A stretch of DNA of 40,729 bases from a bacterium (lineage in GTDB: Bacteria; Bacillota_I; Bacilli_A; RF39; UBA660): NCBI GenBank assembly GCA_014846175.1, contig RKAV01000042.1, forward strand, positions 1-40,729, written 5' to 3'. The notes beneath the pieces are model-generated. The model had not been told where the DNA came from and made no database searches. It saw only the letters and a program-made list of their open reading frames with translations. Positions 6,912-15,741 of the stretch are shown in pieces (the first letter of the stretch is position 1; each line of letters opens with the position of its first letter). The position numbers and the translations under genes were made by a program.

Positions 6912-7439
6912 TTATATTATTTCAGTAAATAATTTATCTTTATATAATTCTTTATACTCGTCTAATTTTTCTTTAATTTTCTTAGTTACTTCAACTGTTT
7001 CATTAAGTGTTTCCTGTGTTGCTTTTTCTTTTGCTACTTTAAATATTTCTCTTAATTTTTCTATTCCTCTTGGAAAGTTATGAGATAACCAGTTTTCATC
7101 AGGAAATATCCATATATGAAAGTGTTGACATCTGTCTTCTTGAACTATTGTAAATTCTTTAGATATATTTAACTCTTGTTCTATACATTCTACTAAATAT
7201 AAAAGATTAGCTATTTCTATTTTTTCTGCTTTTGTGAGTAATCTATATGAATTTATATGTCTTTTTAATGTTATAACTAAAAATCCTGGAATAGGTACTG
7301 CTGGGTCTTGGTTAATTACTAAGTATTTTCCATTATACAATATTCCTCCAGGTGGTATTAACTTCTTATTAATAATTGCAATTCCCATATCTTCAAACTC
7401 CCAAGTTTTTCCTAAAAAATCAGTCCATTTATTCTTCAT
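6912..7439 (-). CDS. HIT-superfamily protein with variant motif
   Basis: The start at 7439 has GGAGG (7452-7448) eight bases upstream; an in-frame start at 7469 has no such site. The 175-residue protein shows the HIT fold order: a strand region with GGILYNGKYLVINQDP, a basic helix (LTKAEKIEIANLL), then CQHFHIWIFP. Classical HIT hydrolases carry H-x-H-x-H, with the middle His catalytic. Here the third His is Trp (H106, H108, W110), so the chemistry may be nucleotidyl transfer or hydrolysis of an unusual nucleotide. The C-terminal 45 residues are a charged helix. A TGA-TATAAT extended -10 lies upstream on the minus strand. Confidence 0.7.
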   Translation of the reverse strand: MKNKWTDFLGKTWEFEDMGIAIINKKLIPPGGILYNGKYLVINQDPAVPIPGFLVITLKRHINSYRLLTKAEKIEIANLLYLVECIEQELNISKEFTIVQEDRCQHFHIWIFPDENWLSHNFPRGIEKLREIFKVAKEKATQETLNETVEVTKKIKEKLDEYKELYKDKLFTEII

Positions 7440-7578
7440 AGTTATATCCTCCACATAATAAAATGTCACTTTCTTATATAATTATATCATCTTCTTAACA
7501 AGTTTTAAATGTAGATAAATAATAAATAAAGAATCTATATCTATTAATGTGTTATTATATAAATAATAGGGAGAATAT

Positions 7579-8454
7579 ATGGATAAGTTAAGATTAATTG
7601 ATGCTATTAATAATAGTGAATTAGATTATAATGAGTTATATAATAATATAAATATTATTGATAAAGATAAAACTAATTTTGATATTGAAACATATAATGA
7701 AATAATATATTTAACAATGTATATGTATCATATTAAAAAAGGAATTAATACATTAAGTAAAAATGGCAATATACCAGAAGTGATTCCTAAATATATTTCT
7801 TATGGAGAATTTAAAAATCAATTAGAACAATATAAAAATGTTAACTACCATAATGATTTATTGCCTAATATTAATAATGTTTATCAAGAATTAATAAGAC
7901 TTTCTTGTTCTAAATTATTAGATCAAGGATATTGGACTAAAGTTTATTCAAGTGCAATTACGGGAAATGAAGTTAAAGAAGATGGAAAAATATATATAAG
8001 TGTAGATAATAGTTATTTATATCAATTTGCCTGTTTTATGTTTACAAATTGTTTGAAAAATCATTTATATGATTATGAATTTAAAGTAAATAATGATCAA
8101 GAAATAAATAGAACCGATAATTTAGTTATTTATTTTACAAGTGAAAACTTAAATACATATTTAGATATTATAGAAGAGTTAAAGGAACAATATCCAGAAT
8201 TTAAAATAAATTCTTCACACATGTTAGGTAAAGAAATATCAGAAGGTGTTGTGATTGCAAAAGATTATAAAGATGGAAGTAGTTTTACTGAAAAAGTTTG
8301 TAAAACTATATTAGGATTGAAAAAACAAGGATATGATACAGAAACAGTAGTTGATGCAATTGATAATAGTGTAGATAAACATTTAGAAAGTGTTATATCT
8401 TTAATTCCTGATAATAAAATTCATATAAATGATAATAAAAAAAGTTATAAATAA
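7579..8454 (+). CDS. Unknown protein, 291 aa, faintly HopA1-like
   Basis: I do not recognise this protein. It is soluble and acidic with an N-terminal helical part (1-110). The C-terminal half reads KIYISV (137-142), a helix, YEFKV (166-170), RTDNLVIYF (178-186), then a helix LDIIEELKEQYP. This order of K-I-Y, F-K, R-x-D-x-x-V-I-Y resembles the phosphate-handling core of HopA1-type effector domains, but the match is by eye and weak. AGGGAGA precedes the ATG. It stands alone, with the HIT gene divergent upstream and a membrane protein downstream. Confidence 0.6.
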   Translation: MDKLRLIDAINNSELDYNELYNNINIIDKDKTNFDIETYNEIIYLTMYMYHIKKGINTLSKNGNIPEVIPKYISYGEFKNQLEQYKNVNYHNDLLPNINNVYQELIRLSCSKLLDQGYWTKVYSSAITGNEVKEDGKIYISVDNSYLYQFACFMFTNCLKNHLYDYEFKVNNDQEINRTDNLVIYFTSENLNTYLDIIEELKEQYPEFKINSSHMLGKEISEGVVIAKDYKDGSSFTEKVCKTILGLKKQGYDTETVVDAIDNSVDKHLESVISLIPDNKIHINDNKKSYK

Positions 8455-8471
8455 ATGAAAGACAAAGTGTA

Positions 8472-8500
8472 TTGCTATTCTTCTTTGATTATGCTATAGT
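8472..8500 (+). promoter_or_regulatory. Promoter of the two-TM coiled-coil protein
   Basis: TTGCTA (8472-8477) and TATAGT (8495-8500) have an exact 17-nt spacer, 27 bases before the ATG. Confidence 0.6.
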
Positions 8501-8526
8501 AAATTTATAAATAGTAGGAGGAACCA

Positions 8527-9264
8527 ATGAAGAAAAAAGAATATTTAAGTGAGAAGGAATATCAAAAAAATAAGAAGAAAATTATAATTATTTCTATAGT
8601 TATTCTAATTATTGGTATAGCTTTGGGTGGCAGTATAATAGGAATGGGAGTAGTTAAACAAAATAAAATTAATAACACTTATTCTAGTGATAACAAAAAA
8701 GAATTAACTGATGAACTAGCTAAAGAAAAAGAAAAACTAACTATAAACAGAAAATTATTAGAAGATCAAATTAAACCAGTGGAAGAACAAATAAAAGCTT
8801 TAGAAAGAACAGCATTTACTGGGTTTGATGAAGCATATTATGAACGTCAAAATAAAATTAAAGAATTAAATAAAAGTATCAAAGAAGATAAAGAAATAAT
8901 TAATGCTATTGATGGAGTATTAGGAAATAACTCTTCAACTTGTTATTTTAATGATAACTCTTATATTGAAGATTATTGTACATTAAAAGATAGATTAGAT
9001 GATATAGATAATGGATTTAACAAAAGATATGAATCATCTAGTTGTATTCCATTCTATATGGCTGGTGGATTTATAATTGCTTTTTCCCTTTTAATGTCTG
9101 GTTCTATTTATATGATAGCTAAAAGAAGAGAAATATTAGCTTTTTCTACTCAACAAGTAATGCCAGTAGCAAAAGAAGGAATTAATAAGATGGCACCAAC
9201 AATGGGGAAAGTTGCTAAAGAAGTAACTAAGGGAATAAAAGATGGCTTAAAAGATGATAAATAA
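8527..9264 (+). CDS. Membrane protein with external coiled coil
   Basis: The 245-residue protein has a basic N-terminus, a first membrane helix at about residues 19-43, a charged coiled coil from about 55 to 130, a cysteine pair region (SSTCYFND, then EDYCTL), a second membrane helix at about 175-198 and a basic cytoplasmic tail. The likely topology is N-in, loop outside, C-in. The tail (MAPTMGKVAKEVTKGIKDG) resembles amphipathic tails seen in some Bacillota membrane proteins of unknown role. GGAGG precedes the ATG. No enzymatic motif is visible; a structural or envelope-sensing role is only a guess. Confidence 0.7.
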   Translation: MKKKEYLSEKEYQKNKKKIIIISIVILIIGIALGGSIIGMGVVKQNKINNTYSSDNKKELTDELAKEKEKLTINRKLLEDQIKPVEEQIKALERTAFTGFDEAYYERQNKIKELNKSIKEDKEIINAIDGVLGNNSSTCYFNDNSYIEDYCTLKDRLDDIDNGFNKRYESSSCIPFYMAGGFIIAFSLLMSGSIYMIAKRREILAFSTQQVMPVAKEGINKMAPTMGKVAKEVTKGIKDGLKDDK

Positions 9265-9274
9265 TTAAAGATAA

Positions 9275-9298
9275 AAGGAGTTTGATACTTCTTTTTTT
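9275..9298 (+). terminator. Intrinsic terminator
   Basis: AAGGAGT (9275-9281) pairs with ACTTCTT (9287-9293), with one G-U pair and a 5-nt loop, followed by T's to 9298. Confidence 0.6.
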
Positions 9299-9386
9299 GT
9301 ATATAAAAAATTATAAAATTTTCACTTACGAAAAAAAATAAAATGTGATATATTATAAAAGCCATAAAAAAAGAAAGAGGTGTTTT

Positions 9387-11366
9387 ATGAAAAAAATAGA
9401 TCTTGGAAAAGAAAAAATTAATAAACTAATACTTTTATTTGCTATACCATGTGTTATTAGTATGCTCATAAATTCAGTTTATAATATAGTAGATCAAATT
9501 TTTATTGGTAAAGGAGTAGGTACATTAGGTAATGCTGCTACTAATGTTATTTTTCCTTTAGTTATTATTTTTAATGCGGTAGCAGGATTAATTGGTAATG
9601 GAGCAGCAGCAAATTTATCATTAAAACTAGGTGAAGGTAAAAAAGAAGAGGGGGGTAAAATAGTTGGTAGTGCAGTTAGTATTTCTATAATTTCTTCCAT
9701 AGTACTTAGTGTTATAGCTTATATATTATTACCAAAACTAGTTTATATGTTTGGTTGTACTGAAAACGTTTATCAATACGCAGTAGATTATGGGAAAATA
9801 ATTATTCTTGGCATTCCTTTTATGGTAACATATTCAACCCTTTCCCAATTGATTAGGGCAGACGGCTCTCCTAAATATTCAATGATATTACTAGTAGTAG
9901 GTGCAATTATTAACATTATATTAGACCCAGTCTTTATCTTTTTATTCAATATGGGCGTAAAAGGTGGTGCTATTGCAACTATTATAGGGCAAATTGTATC
10001 ATTTATAATGGCTATGTTATACCTTAAAAAAGTAAAATCAGTAAAACTAGAAAAAGAATCATTTAAAATAGATAAGAGTATTACAAGAACTTTAGGACTT
10101 GGTTTATCTTCATTTATCACTCAAGCAACAGTTCTTGCTTTATTTGTCTTTATGAATAATATGATGACTAAATATGGAGCATTAACTAAATATGGGGCAG
10201 ATATACCATTATCAGTATATGGAGTTATCTCTAAAATAAATAGTTTATATATATCTACTATTTTAGGAATATCTATTGGTGTTCAACCAATTATTGGTTT
10301 TAATTATGGAGCAGGAAATTATGAAAGAGTAAAAGAAACATTAAGAAAAGTTTTAACTATAAATCTATTAGTAGGATTAATATTTAATATTATCTTTTAT
10401 CTTTTCCCTAAAGAAATAGTTAGTATCTTTATTTCAAATACTGATCCTAACTATAAATTATTCTTAGAATTTGCAGTAGTAATATGTCATTCATTCCTAC
10501 TAGTAATGGGACTTAACTTTTTAGAAATGACAACATCAATTACTGTACAATCACTTGGAAATGTTAAAAAAGCAACTATGGTATCATTTATTAGACAAAT
10601 AATCTTATTTATTCCAATAGCTTGTTTTATGGCTAATTACCTACATAAAGGTATTTATGGTATATTAAATGCCGGACCTATTGCTGATACAATAACTTTC
10701 TTTATTGCTATATTTATTTTCTATTCTGAATATAAAAAACTAAATGTAAAAGAAAAAACTACTAGTTTAGAGGATATAAAAATAAATAATACTTATAAAG
10801 GTAAGAAGGTCGTAATAACTATTTCTCGTGAATATGGTAGTGGTGGACATTATGTAGGAGAATTACTTGCTAAAAAACTTGGTATTAATTTTTATGATAA
10901 GAATTTAATAAACTTAATTAGTAAGAAAAGTGGTTTATCTAAAGAATATGTAAAAGAAAATGATCAGAAACTTAAATCATTTAAATATAAAGATAATAAT
11001 GATGATCGAATCTTTATAGCTGAAGAAAAAGTAATAAAAGATTTAGCTAGAAAAGAGTCTTGTATTATTGTTGGACGTTGTGCTGATTATATCTTAAAAG
11101 ATAATAAAGATACTATTAAAGTATTCCTATATAGTAGTGATACCGATAAAATAAATAGAGCAGTTAAGTATTATGGCTTAGAAAAAGATAAAGCTTTAAA
11201 ACAAATTAAGAAAATAAATAATGATAGAGCAAAGCATTATAGATACTATACTAATAGAGACTGGTATGATTTATCTAATTATGATATAGCACTTAATGTT
11301 GATTATTTAGGAGTAGAACAAACTGCTGAATCATTAAAACAAATAGTAGAAGAAGTTAATCATTAG
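9387..11366 (+). CDS. MATE efflux transporter fused to a cytidylate-kinase-like domain
   Basis: The ATG at 9387 follows AAAGAGGTG; the earlier in-frame ATG at 9345 lacks a site. Residues 1 to about 455 are a complete 12-helix MATE transporter: the N-terminal IPCVISMLINSVYNIVDQIF, the RADGSPKYSM loop, and repeat-two motifs QPIIGFNYGAG and ITVQSLGN. Residues from about 470 to 659 start VVITISREYGSGGHYVGELL and continue with IIVGRCADYIL, which is the Cytidylate_kin2-like P-loop family. Such kinase-like domains also occur alone. The join is continuous, with no frameshift. The kinase half is cytoplasmic and might sense or modify nucleotides to control transport. The natural substrate of either half is unknown. 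Confidence 0.85.
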   Translation: MKKIDLGKEKINKLILLFAIPCVISMLINSVYNIVDQIFIGKGVGTLGNAATNVIFPLVIIFNAVAGLIGNGAAANLSLKLGEGKKEEGGKIVGSAVSISIISSIVLSVIAYILLPKLVYMFGCTENVYQYAVDYGKIIILGIPFMVTYSTLSQLIRADGSPKYSMILLVVGAIINIILDPVFIFLFNMGVKGGAIATIIGQIVSFIMAMLYLKKVKSVKLEKESFKIDKSITRTLGLGLSSFITQATVLALFVFMNNMMTKYGALTKYGADIPLSVYGVISKINSLYISTILGISIGVQPIIGFNYGAGNYERVKETLRKVLTINLLVGLIFNIIFYLFPKEIVSIFISNTDPNYKLFLEFAVVICHSFLLVMGLNFLEMTTSITVQSLGNVKKATMVSFIRQIILFIPIACFMANYLHKGIYGILNAGPIADTITFFIAIFIFYSEYKKLNVKEKTTSLEDIKINNTYKGKKVVITISREYGSGGHYVGELLAKKLGINFYDKNLINLISKKSGLSKEYVKENDQKLKSFKYKDNNDDRIFIAEEKVIKDLARKESCIIVGRCADYILKDNKDTIKVFLYSSDTDKINRAVKYYGLEKDKALKQIKKINNDRAKHYRYYTNRDWYDLSNYDIALNVDYLGVEQTAESLKQIVEEVNH

Positions 11367-11381
11367 AGATTGACTTTTTTT
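11353..11381 (+). terminator. Terminator overlapping the MATE-kinase stop codon
   Basis: AAGTTAATC (11353-11361) pairs with GATTGACTT (11368-11376) with one wobble. The TAG stop at 11364-11366 is in the loop, and T's run to 11381. Confidence 0.65.
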
Positions 11382-11430
11382 CTATATTAATAAAAGAAAG
11401 TGTAGTATAATTACTATTGTGGGGTATGAT

Positions 11431-12009
11431 ATGAAAGATGAAACATTATATAAAATAGCAAGACCAATAATTAAAGTATTATTTAATTTCTTTTATCGAC
11501 CAACCTATATTGGGAGGGAAAATATTCCTTCTAGTGGTGGTTTTGTTTTAGCAGGGAATCATACAAGTTATCTAGATCCATTATTATTAATGTCATCTTA
11601 TGATAAGACTATTCACTTTCTAGCTAAAGATAGCTTGATAAAAGGAATTAAAGGAATAATCTTTAAACATACAGGGATTATTCCTGTTAATAGAAAAATA
11701 CATGATAAAGATGCTTTATGTGAAGCTAAAAAAGCTTTAAATAATAAACAAGTAATAGGTATATTTCCTGAAGGAACCATTAATAGAACAAAAGATTTAA
11801 CTCTTCCCTTTAAAATAGGGGCGGTTAAAATGGCACAAGATACTAATACTTTACTAGTACCTTTTACTATAACAAATAAATATAAATTATTTAGAAAAAG
11901 TGTTATTATTGAGTTTTATAAGCCATATAAAGTAGTAACTAACTTAGATGATGAAAATAATAAGTTAAGAGTTTTTATCGAAGATGAATTAAAAAGAAAG
12001 AAGGACTAA
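11431..12009 (+). CDS. 1-acylglycerol-3-phosphate acyltransferase (PlsC family), copy 1
   Basis: This 192-residue membrane-associated acyltransferase carries the H(x)4D motif NHTSYLD (residues 43-49) and FPEGT (112-116), plus the GIIPVNR motif. The reaction is transfer of an acyl group to lysophosphatidate or a lysophospholipid. The ATG at 11431 is preferred because GGGG sits six bases before it; a GTG at 11419 is possible. A TATAAT -10 lies at 11406-11411. The stop is two bases before the start of the synthetase gene, so the two are cotranscribed; together they match the two domains of Aas. Confidence 0.85.
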   Translation: MKDETLYKIARPIIKVLFNFFYRPTYIGRENIPSSGGFVLAGNHTSYLDPLLLMSSYDKTIHFLAKDSLIKGIKGIIFKHTGIIPVNRKIHDKDALCEAKKALNNKQVIGIFPEGTINRTKDLTLPFKIGAVKMAQDTNTLLVPFTITNKYKLFRKSVIIEFYKPYKVVTNLDDENNKLRVFIEDELKRKKD

Positions 12010-12011
12010 AT

Positions 12012-13781
12012 TTGAGTATATTAGATATGAAATTTTTTAGATTTTTAGGTTTTAAAAAGAAACCTAATGCTCCTTGGAGTAAATATTATAAGAAAAGCGA
12101 TATGAATCTTTATATACCAGATATATCACTATATGATAACTTTAAAAGAAATGTAAAAAAGTATTCTAATAATAATGCTTTTGATTATTTTGGAAAAAAA
12201 ACAACTCATAAGGAATTATTAAGTGCTGTTGATTTATGTGCTAATTCTTTCTTAAGTTATGGAATAAGAAAAAATGATGTAGTAACTATTTGTATGCCTA
12301 ATACACCAGAAGGGGTTATTTCTTTTCTAGCTTTAAATAAGATAGGAGCTATATCTAATATGATTCATCCTTTAGCAAGTGAAAATGAAATAAGGGATGA
12401 TTTAATTAATACAGGATCTGTTATGATGATTTTAATAGATATGGATTATGATAAGTTAAAGAATGTAATTGAAGAAACTGATGTTTATAAGATAATACTA
12501 GTAAGGCCAAGTGATTCTATGCCAATAGTAACTAAAGTAGGTTATAATTTATCAATTGGTTTAAAAACTAAACTACCTAAGAATAATAGTAAATATGTTT
12601 ATTGGAATCAGTTTATGAATAGCGGAAAGAATTATAAAAGTGATTATCATTTTCTAGGGAGGAAAAACTCACCAGCTGTTATGCTACATAGTGGTGGTTC
12701 AACTGGTACTCCTAAAGCAATTGTTTTATCAAATGGGAATTTTATTGCTTTAACAGAACAAGCAAAGATTGTCTTTGAGGAGTTGGAAATAGGAGATAAA
12801 TGTTTATCAATAATGCCTATATTTCATGGCTTTGGCTTAGGTGTTTGTGTTTATGCCCCATTATGTGTTGGAGCAGAATGTATTTTAATTCCTCAGTTTA
12901 AAGCACAAGAATTTGATAAAATTTTAATGAAATATAAACCAGAGTTTGTCATAGGGGTACCTACTTTATTTGAAGCTATGATGAAAAGCAAAAGGCAAGA
13001 TAAAATTAGACTTAACTATATAAAATATATTATTTCTGGAGGAGATACCTTAAGTCTTAGTTTAGAAAAAAGAATAAATAAATACTTAAGTGAACATGGA
13101 GCTAATACTAGAATAGTTCAAGGTTATGGAATGAGTGAGTGTTTAGCAGCAGTTTGTTTAGGATTTAAAAATATCTTAGAATATGGTTCTATTGGTATTC
13201 CTTTTCCAGGTTGCTATATCGGTATATTTAATGATTCAGATACTGAACTACCTTATGGTGAAGAAGGAGAAATTTGTATCAGTGGACCTAATGTTATGTT
13301 AGGATACTATAATAATGAAAAAGAAACTAATAGTGCCCTTCATATTCATAGTGATGGTAATGTCTGGCTTCATTCAGGGGACTTAGGAATAATGGATAAA
13401 AATGGTTTTATAAAATATACAGGTCGTTTAAAAAGACTAATTGTAACATCAGGATACAATGTTTATCCCGTGCAAATAGAAGAAGTTTTAGAAATGCATC
13501 CAGCAGTTATGTTATCTAGTGTAGTAGGTATTCCCCATCCATATAAACAAGAAGTACCAAAAGCATATATTGTTTTAAATAAAGGATATAGAGAAACTGA
13601 TGAATTAATTAAAGAACTACAAGAACTTTGTAATAAAAACTTACCAAGATATGCAAAAGTATATGAATATGAATTTAGAAAGTCACTTCCTAGAACAATG
13701 GTTGGTAAAGTTGATTTTAGAAAGTTACAAGAAGAAAATAATAGATTAAGGAGAAAAGAACGTGAGGAAGAAAAGATTTAA
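12012..13781 (+). CDS. Acyl-CoA/acyl-ACP synthetase (AMP-binding superfamily)
   Basis: The 589-residue enzyme activates a fatty acid with ATP. Core motifs appear in order: P-loop HSGGSTGTPKA, QGYGMSE, HSGDLG, GRLKRLIVTSGYNVYP and the catalytic-lysine region LPRTMVGKVD. The start is TTG at 12012, with AAGGA six bases upstream; the ATG at 12027 has no site. No membrane helix is evident. Lying between two PlsC genes, it probably supplies acyl groups (CoA or ACP thioesters) from exogenous or recycled fatty acids. Chain-length and acceptor specificity cannot be read. Confidence 0.85.
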   Translation: MSILDMKFFRFLGFKKKPNAPWSKYYKKSDMNLYIPDISLYDNFKRNVKKYSNNNAFDYFGKKTTHKELLSAVDLCANSFLSYGIRKNDVVTICMPNTPEGVISFLALNKIGAISNMIHPLASENEIRDDLINTGSVMMILIDMDYDKLKNVIEETDVYKIILVRPSDSMPIVTKVGYNLSIGLKTKLPKNNSKYVYWNQFMNSGKNYKSDYHFLGRKNSPAVMLHSGGSTGTPKAIVLSNGNFIALTEQAKIVFEELEIGDKCLSIMPIFHGFGLGVCVYAPLCVGAECILIPQFKAQEFDKILMKYKPEFVIGVPTLFEAMMKSKRQDKIRLNYIKYIISGGDTLSLSLEKRINKYLSEHGANTRIVQGYGMSECLAAVCLGFKNILEYGSIGIPFPGCYIGIFNDSDTELPYGEEGEICISGPNVMLGYYNNEKETNSALHIHSDGNVWLHSGDLGIMDKNGFIKYTGRLKRLIVTSGYNVYPVQIEEVLEMHPAVMLSSVVGIPHPYKQEVPKAYIVLNKGYRETDELIKELQELCNKNLPRYAKVYEYEFRKSLPRTMVGKVDFRKLQEENNRLRRKEREEEKI

Positions 13782-14370
13782 AGGGGAGATTGGTTACTTA
13801 CTATTAACACCTATTATGCGAGTATTATTTAGAATCTATTATAATCCAAAGATAATTAATAAAGAAGTAATACCAAAAGAAGGACCTATCTTAATAGTAG
13901 GAAACCATAAACATATATATGATCAATGTTTAACAATAATGGCTACTAAAAGAGTAATACATTATATGGCTAAGAAAGAATACTTTGATGGAAAAATGTC
14001 TTGGTTTTTTAAATTAGTTGGTTGTATTCCCGTTGATAGAAGTATAAAAGATCATAATGCTACTGATAAAGCTTTAAAGATATTAAATAATAATGGAGCA
14101 ATAGGACTATTTCCAGAAGGAACAAGAAATAAAACAAAAGATATATTCTTACTACCTTTTAAGTTTGGAACAGTATCAATGGCCAAAAAGACCAATGCTA
14201 CTATCGTTCCCTTTGGACTTACAGGTGAATATAAATTTAGAAGTAAGAACTTAACTATTAGATATGGAAAGCCTTTCAAAGTAGGAGATATGGACTTAGA
14301 AGAAGCTAATAAGAAGTTATATGATGAAGTAGAAAATTTAATGAAAGAGAATTTGAAAGAAAGGGGTTAA
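13762..14370 (+). CDS. 1-acylglycerol-3-phosphate acyltransferase (PlsC family), copy 2
   Basis: This 202-residue acyltransferase starts at GTG and overlaps the synthetase by 20 bases; AAGGAG lies just upstream inside that gene. It has NHKHIYD (48-54, the H(x)4D motif), GCIPVDR and FPEGTR (117-122). It differs clearly from copy 1, so the two may act on different acceptors or chain lengths, for example lysophosphatidate versus lysophospholipid. A hydrophobic N-terminal stretch (residues 11-27) may anchor it to the membrane. Confidence 0.85.
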   Translation: MRKKRFKGEIGYLLLTPIMRVLFRIYYNPKIINKEVIPKEGPILIVGNHKHIYDQCLTIMATKRVIHYMAKKEYFDGKMSWFFKLVGCIPVDRSIKDHNATDKALKILNNNGAIGLFPEGTRNKTKDIFLLPFKFGTVSMAKKTNATIVPFGLTGEYKFRSKNLTIRYGKPFKVGDMDLEEANKKLYDEVENLMKENLKERG

Positions 14371-14372
14371 TT

Positions 14373-15089
14373 ATGGTTTATCAAGACTTTTTATTAAGAA
14401 TAATAGTTTCCTTTGCTCTTAGTTTTGCAATAGGACTGGAAAGACAATGGCGAAGAAGAGTAATTGGTTTAAGAACAAATGTATTGGTATGTTTAGGGTC
14501 ATTTCTATTTGTAAGTTTTTCCTTTCTTACTAATGCTTATGATGTATCAAGAATAGCATCACAAGTAGTATGTGGTATTGGTTTTTTAGGAGCAGGTGTT
14601 ATTTTAAAAGATAAAGGTAATATTAAAGGACTTGATACAGCTGCTACTTTATGGTGTGCTGCTGCAATTGGGACTTTATGTGCTTCAGGATTTCTTCTAG
14701 AAGCATTAGTTGGGACACTTTTTATTCTTCTAGCAAATGTGGTTTTAAGAGGAATAACACGTAAGTTAAACTTAAAGCATGTTGAAAAAATGCAATTTGA
14801 TAAATATAGATTAAAAGTAGTGTGTAGTGAAGAACAAGAATTTTTAATTAGAACTTTAATCAGTCAAAGTACTAATAAGACAGAGGCTAGTTTAATTAGT
14901 ATTGAAACGACAGATTTAGAAGATGAAAGAATAAGAATAACAGCGACATTTAATGTACCAAAAGATGCTACTTTTTTATTAGAAGATTTAGTAAATAGAA
15001 TAGTAATAGAAAAAGGTATAGTATCTTCAGGGTGGAAAAAAATAACAGACACTAAAAATATTGATGAGATATTAGAAGAAGATATTTAG
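14373..15089 (+). CDS. MgtC/SapB-family membrane protein
   Basis: The 238-residue protein has the MgtC signature: GLERQWRRRVIGLRTN near residues 20-36, then GIGFLGAGVILK and GLDTAATLWCAAAIG, with about five membrane helices in the first 130 residues. The soluble C-terminal part (about 145-238) is an ACT-like regulatory domain, as in longer members. MgtC proteins are tied to magnesium or acid stress and to inhibition of F-type ATP synthase; which applies here is not known. AAAGGGG lies just before the ATG, two bases after the PlsC stop. Confidence 0.85.
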   Translation: MVYQDFLLRIIVSFALSFAIGLERQWRRRVIGLRTNVLVCLGSFLFVSFSFLTNAYDVSRIASQVVCGIGFLGAGVILKDKGNIKGLDTAATLWCAAAIGTLCASGFLLEALVGTLFILLANVVLRGITRKLNLKHVEKMQFDKYRLKVVCSEEQEFLIRTLISQSTNKTEASLISIETTDLEDERIRITATFNVPKDATFLLEDLVNRIVIEKGIVSSGWKKITDTKNIDEILEEDI

Positions 15090-15150
15090 AATGGTAGAAC
15101 AGTTAAAAACTTAATTTATTTCTCTTATATATCAGGCATAACTATAGGTA

Positions 15151-15631
15151 GGTTACACCTCCGATACTCCAACTAGCCCAAGTACTACAGGAGTATCAGT
15201 TAATCAAAATAAAACATTATCTTATAAGATAAAGATGAATAATGATAAAGGAAAATAAATAAAAATAGGTTCATCAATGGGATTAAATAATTCTAATTTA
15301 ACTCTACCTAGTGGAACAACAACATTCTCATTATTAAAAGATTCAATCGGAGCGGAAGTATTAGTAGCAAAATCAAATCCAGAAACATTTTTGTAGGATT
15401 ACCAGACAAAGTACAATCCATGATTGGAGATACAAAGTGGTATTTAGGTGCTACTGCTAATTTTACAAGTTCGTCCAACGGACTAGTCTCACATTTTTAT
15501 AGTTATGAAAGAGGTACAACAGTATATAGTGGACATAGTACTAATTGGACAGGGAAAGTAGGATTAATGATCTAAGTGATTATGGATATGCAACAAGTGG
15601 AGAAAATTCTACTAATCCGTTTGTTTTATAA
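15151..15631 (+). pseudogene. Decayed secreted or surface protein, several stops and frameshifts
   Basis: Four coding fragments in shifting frames describe one former protein. They are a Ser/Thr-rich part (GYTSDTPTSPSTTGVSVN), then LTLPSGTTTFSLLKDSIGAE, then GDTKWYLGATANFT, then NWTGKVGLM and, in another frame, DLSDYGYATSGE with a stop at 15629-15631. WYLG together with GLM...SDYGYATSG is a motif I associate with pilin-like or surface proteins of gut Bacilli, but that link is from memory. No intact start remains. A few more bases upstream (15090-15150) show no gene. Confidence 0.5.
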
Positions 15632-15690
15632 TAAAAATAAGACATTTTACTAAATTTTAATAGAAATTTTTATTAAAATAAATTATTTAA

Positions 15691-15718
15691 TTCAAAAAAA
15701 TATATTATGTGCTATAAT
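15691..15718 (+). promoter_or_regulatory. Extended -10 promoter of the SWIM gene
   Basis: TGCTATAAT ends at 15718 (TGn-extended -10) and TTCAAA lies at 15691-15696, 16 bases upstream of it. Confidence 0.55.
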
Positions 15719-15741
15719 CTTATTAAGGGAGGAAACTAAAT

